Shown: positions 60,279-64,000 of the stretch, piece after piece
Numbering within the stretch: the stretch's first letter is position 1
Layout of the letters: each line of letters starts with the position of its first letter
Origin: Pseudoscleropodium purum
Taxonomy: Eukaryota; Streptophyta; Bryopsida; Hypnales; Brachytheciaceae
Direction: 5' to 3'
Length of the DNA stretch: 64,000 nt
Assembly: GCA_963969395.1 (NCBI GenBank)
Contig: OZ017796.1
Location: forward strand, 45,684,243-45,748,242
Notes under the pieces: generated by a model
Told to the model about the DNA's origin: nothing
Database searches by the model: none
What the model saw: only the letters and a program-made list of their open reading frames with translations
Translations under genes and position numbers: made by a program

Positions 60279-63175
60279 ATGGCGACTCCGATGGCGACTC
60301 CGATGCCGCTCACATGCGTTCTCTTCTCGGTGCTGCTGCTGCTGCTGCTGCTTCTGGGGTCGCCTTGCTATGGCGACCGGGAAGTGTGCATTGTGGGCAG
60401 TGGAATGGCCGGTGCATCCGTCGCCTATTTCCTCCGGGAATACGCGCACCAGCCTCCCACCATTTCCATCTTCGAGGCGCGGGACCGCGTGGGCGGACGC
60501 ATGGCCGTGGTCGATCTCGATGGTGACACCTTCGAAGCCGGGGCCTCTGTGATCCACCCCAAAAACGCGCACGCTGCGCGATTTGCTGAGCTTCTGGGCC
60601 TGAACCGCACCTCCGAGGACGACGAGGACAGCTTCGGGATTTGGAATGGCAAGCAATTCGTGTTCCAGACTGCGCGCGCGGGGGACTCGCTGTTCTCCAA
60701 GACGATCACGCAGATCATGAATACCCTGTCGATCTTGTGGAGGTATGGCACCAGCTTGTGGAAGATGCAAACCTATGTCAATGTAAGTATGGCAGGTAGA
60801 ATGAAGCCTCTGGGTTACACATACACACACATACACACACACCAGCTTAGGGTTTCGGAGGTCTAGGGTTTGTGGTTATCTTCTGCTATTCGGATTTAAG
60901 GTCGGAGGAGGTGCTGGATTGGGTCGATGTCGTCTTCCTGCACGTTTTTGATCGTGGTTACACTTGTTCGAAACGTCTCATCTCAAAAGTTCCTTGCCAC
61001 TACTGTAGTTGTCAAATTTTCCAATCTGACGTCATTAGCTGATAGCTTAACTCCGAAGTAGTACTGGTTTAGTGTTATTTCAATGAATCTACATTGTTTA
61101 ATGGAAAAATGATCTTTAATCAAGTACACAAAAAAAACCTCTAGTAGTACACCAAAATGGCTCCAAAATTGTGCATCTGTCGTATCTGAGTTGTGGGGAG
61201 TTTAGAGTGCTTGTAAGATTTGCTTAATTTGCGTGTTCTTTGCTGAAATTAACAGGGGATGTTAGACAAGTGGGTGGCGTTTTACAAAGAGGATCGTCCA
61301 GCCTTTGACTCCGTGGAGGGAATGCTGAAGTCGGTGAATCTCTATGACCTTACGCAGTATACTGTTGAAGATTTGCTCCAAAATGCCGGACTGTCCCAGC
61401 TCTTGATTGATGAGCTCATCACGGTATTGCCTGCCTCACTTCGGCACCCTCGTTTTTCATGTTGTATCTTTCTAGTATCTTTCTGGTGTCTTTGTGGTTT
61501 ATGTCTCCCTAATTCTGCATAGTTATGTCATTGGCAAGACACAACCCTCTCCTCGTTGTCACGTGGCATGTTGCATTCGGAAAAGAGGAGGACCTAGAGT
61601 CGGAAGTCCTGTCTTCCTGATTTGATTTTCTACTACACAATTGAATGAGTGCTAGGAGACCCGAGTTGATTATTGAACTTTTCCCTCTCCCTTAATCTTG
61701 ATGAAGATTGTCCAATCTTGGAGATTCATGCCTCAAAGAGTGTGGAGAGGATGGGGTTATGAATGTAAAGCCTCCTCTTTTCCAACTGCAAAGTGCCACA
61801 TGTGCTAAGGAATTGACAGAAGGAGGATTATGTCTGATAACCATCTATGGCCTCCCAGCTCATAAACCGGTTATTTAGTACATTCATTATCTACACATCG
61901 CTGTCATACGCCATCTCTTGTTATTCCCCACTGGTTGCTATTTCATTTCTGTATTTTCAAGGATGTCTCTGGCATGAAACGACCCCCCTGCATGATGCAA
62001 TGGAGCGGGGTTTGGTTTTAAGCATGACGTGTAGACAGAGGAGCAAAAGTCCGTCTCTCTGATGATTGGTAAACCCAATTAGGTCACGGTCAGTGCTGAC
62101 GGGTGGTACCCTGTGTAGGTTACAATGAGGATCAATTATGGCCAAAATGTGAGCATAAGTGGATTGGCGGGTGGAGTCTCACTTGCAGGAGCACAAGGGG
62201 GGTTATGGGCCGTAGTTGGCGGGAACTGGCAGTTAGCCGAGGGTCTGATTCGCTATACAAACGCATCTCTGTCCTTGAACCATGAAGTGGTTTCGGTCAC
62301 TGCTGTCGACGGAAAATATGAGGTGGGCTGTGAAGGAGGAGCCGTAACTTGCGATGCTGTCGTTATAGCAACATCTTTGGATGAGTCCAAGATACTCTTT
62401 ACACCACCAGTCAACCTTGTCAAGCGCCACATGCAACATACTTTCACCACATTCGTTCGTGGACTGCTGAACTCGGTACAATCTCTCAACAAATACGCTG
62501 GTTCTTCGTCTTGGATTTCATCAGTTAAGGGCAGCTTTCATGTTCACGTTCGAGATTGGGAACCCTCTTTCTGAAGTTGTGAATGCTCATGGCAGGATTA
62601 CTTCGGCTCAACAAGTGAAAGCATTCCAGAGCTGATTGGAACAAAGGAGGATCCAAACATTCCCTTCTCTTCGATCAGCATTCTTAAAGAGTATAATGCA
62701 ACCGACAGAGCTTATAAGGTCTTCTCTCGAGCTCCTTTGTCAGACGAGCTCCTGGACCTTCTTTTCAGGTAACGCACACTAGATGGACTTTTTTTTCGAT
62801 ATCAACGTCAATATTGGTGTATGGCCCTTGTAGATGAACATGAATTCAATCTTAATGTAATGGTGGGTGGGAACTTTTAAGATGTACTTGTGACTGAATA
62901 TGGCTGTGCATGGCTGCAGCACACGCAGGAGCACTATTCGCATTGACTGGGCTGCTTATCCGCACTACACAGCACCGGAGAAATTCTCTCCTTATATCCT
63001 GGATGAAAAGCATCTGTATTACATAAACTCTTTCGAAAATGCTGCCAGTGCCATAGAGACAGCGGCCGTTTCCGCCCAAAATGTGGCTCGCCTTCTCCTG
63101 TCCCGTTTCTCGGACGGGCCCTTGCGAACACGTCCGACCGGGCCTAGGGAGGAGGTTCTGGTCGACGATCTTTAA
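60279..63175 (+). CDS. FCLY: Farnesylcysteine lyase / prenylcysteine oxidase, five exons
   Basis: The product is a flavoenzyme that oxidatively cleaves the thioether of farnesylcysteine, left when prenylated proteins are degraded, giving farnesal, cysteine and H2O2. In Arabidopsis its loss alters ABA sensitivity (family knowledge). Exons read as 60279-60782, 61256-61423, 62119-62475, 62596-62768 and 62920-63175. All introns are GT..AG, the phases agree, and the sum is 1,458 nt, or 485 residues, close to the usual ~500. Residues 10-32 are a leucine-rich signal peptide. A Rossmann FAD motif (G40-x-G42-x-x-G45) is followed by E66-A-R and VGGR (71-74). Exon 3 opens with MRINYGQN and exon 5 holds IRIDWAAYPHYTAPEKF and YYINSFENAAS, family hallmarks. 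The start is the first of three in-frame ATGs (60279, 60291, 60303) just before the signal peptide. I see no stop or frameshift, so the gene looks functional. Confidence 0.93.
60817..60842. repeat. (CA)n microsatellite in FCLY intron 1
   Basis: A run of ACACACAT/ACACAC units lies about 35 bases into intron 1 (60783-61255). It is outside the coding exons. Confidence 0.8.
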
Positions 63176-63610
63176 TCGCCGGATGGGCTAGTTTGTATCA
63201 TGGAGGACCCGGAGGAGGAGAACCAGAACACTATGATCTCAAAATTTGGGCAAAAGGTGGACTATTCCTTGGATTGTTTTGGAGGGTAGAATACGGTAGT
63301 TACGGAGTATAATTTTTGCCGGTTGTTTCCTTGTGAGTCTTGGACCCCAGGGGAATTGAGATGGAACCATTTTGTGAGACATTCTATTCTTCCCCTACTT
63401 GGTTCTTACTTTCATTTCTTTCCCTACTGTTGTTCCAGCCACTGTGATAGTCAAGAGCTTACCTCAAGTATAGACTTGACAGGTGGACTAGATTTGATAG
63501 GTAAGATTGATCTACACTATGCAACAGAGCGATTTGCTTGAGGCTTTGGGTGTTGCTGCAGGCACTTCGTGAAGTTTTAGAGATATGACTCCAAAATGTT
63601 TTTTGGACTA
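63176..63610 (+). other. FCLY 3' flank
   Basis: This is the likely 3' UTR and downstream flank of FCLY. I see no canonical AATAAA signal and no other gene. It ends at the CACTA-ended MITE. Confidence 0.4.
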
Positions 63611-63965
63611 CACTAAAAATAGTAAATAGTGTTGGGTGATAATTAGTATTGGTCCCTGTTTTTTACCTCCAACCCTATTTTCCAACTTATGTGTATATAG
63701 TTTTGGGCACTTAACTCCTGCCATCAAACTCTGGTACATTTTGGTCAGCATTTTAGTTTAGCATTTGAGCAGTTTAGTTTAGCATTTGAGCATTTCAGTT
63801 CAGCATTTCAGCAGTGCAGTTCAGCATTTGAAGTGTTCAGCAATTCACCATAGAGCTAAAATAGTGTTAGAATGGGTAAATAATGTTCTAACACTGACCT
63901 TGCAAATCACAATTAGTGTTAGTGTTTATAATTAGTGTAGCCAACACTATTTACCATTTTTAGTG
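63611..63965. mobile_element. 355-bp MITE with CACTA ends
   Basis: The first 25 bases (63611-63635, starting CACTAAAAATAG) and the reverse complement of the last 25 (63941-63965) match at 24 of 25 positions. Each end is flanked by TA. No clean 3-bp duplication typical of CACTA elements is visible, so the superfamily is uncertain; a TA duplication would fit Tc1/mariner. The middle (about 63746-63850) holds about five degenerate ~21-bp units built on GTTTAGCATTTGAGCA. There is no coding capacity. Confidence 0.8.
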
Positions 63966-64000
63966 TACCGGTATGTTTGTTATTCTAACTTTTGGATTAG

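Noticed and set aside
60075..60842. 255-codon minus-strand frame over FCLY exon 1
   Set aside because: It is a shadow of the GC-rich exon, with a His/Arg/Gln-rich translation and no motif. It also crosses the intron 1 donor.
1..64000. tRNA, rRNA or CRISPR features
   Set aside because: I looked for tRNA T-arm-like GGTTCGAATCC sequences, rRNA blocks and regular spacer arrays, and found none. The dispersed motif at 48.9-50.9 kb is irregular and not a CRISPR array.

Overview
This is nuclear DNA from a land plant. It is strongly AT-rich, packed with old repeats, and carries a plant-type Ty3/gypsy retrotransposon. The only intact gene, at the right end, has five exons with GT..AG introns. I cannot place the species. 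A large, repeat-rich genome fits (bryophyte, lycophyte, fern or gymnosperm as well as a flowering plant).

Layout. About 1-28,400 has no recognisable gene; it is AT-rich sequence with small DNA transposons. A stretch at about 10.3-17.2 kb is visibly richer in GC and is bounded by two diverged direct repeats of about 430 bp. About 27.6-41.95 kb is a stack of three nested insertions. A roughly 935-bp TTAA-ended element was hit by a hAT-like element (8-bp duplication TTGGATGT), which was hit in turn by a 12.1-kb LTR retrotransposon on the minus strand (5-bp duplication GTATC). About 42-60 kb is again repeats: more TTAA-ended elements (one a 2.3-kb foldback), a TIR element that seems to carry a gene fragment, a strand-asymmetric 2-kb block studded with a CCAAYTNGGA-like motif, and a gutted Ty3/gypsy remnant. 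About 60.3-63.2 kb is an apparently intact farnesylcysteine lyase / prenylcysteine oxidase gene (485 codons), followed by a 355-bp CACTA-ended MITE.

The LTR retrotransposon is the main biological object. On the minus strand it runs LTR, PBS, gag (two CCHC knuckles, and a third before protease), protease, RT (F-L-D-D), RNase H, integrase (HHCC, D-D35-E, GPY), and then about 1,150-1,250 further codons filling the space to the polypurine tract. That extension starts with a second, degenerate copy of the integrase C-terminal GPY-type module and stays in the same frame for almost its whole length. The copy is dead. Its stops are nearly all of a kind that a C-to-T change in CGA, CAG or CAA would make, and there are about four frameshifts. 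The two LTRs are about 97-98% identical by eye.

The ~930-bp TTAA family recurs at least five times and serves as a clock for other insertions: three copies were themselves interrupted, and removing the insertions restores about 930 bp each time. All calls come from reading the sequence; no database search was run.
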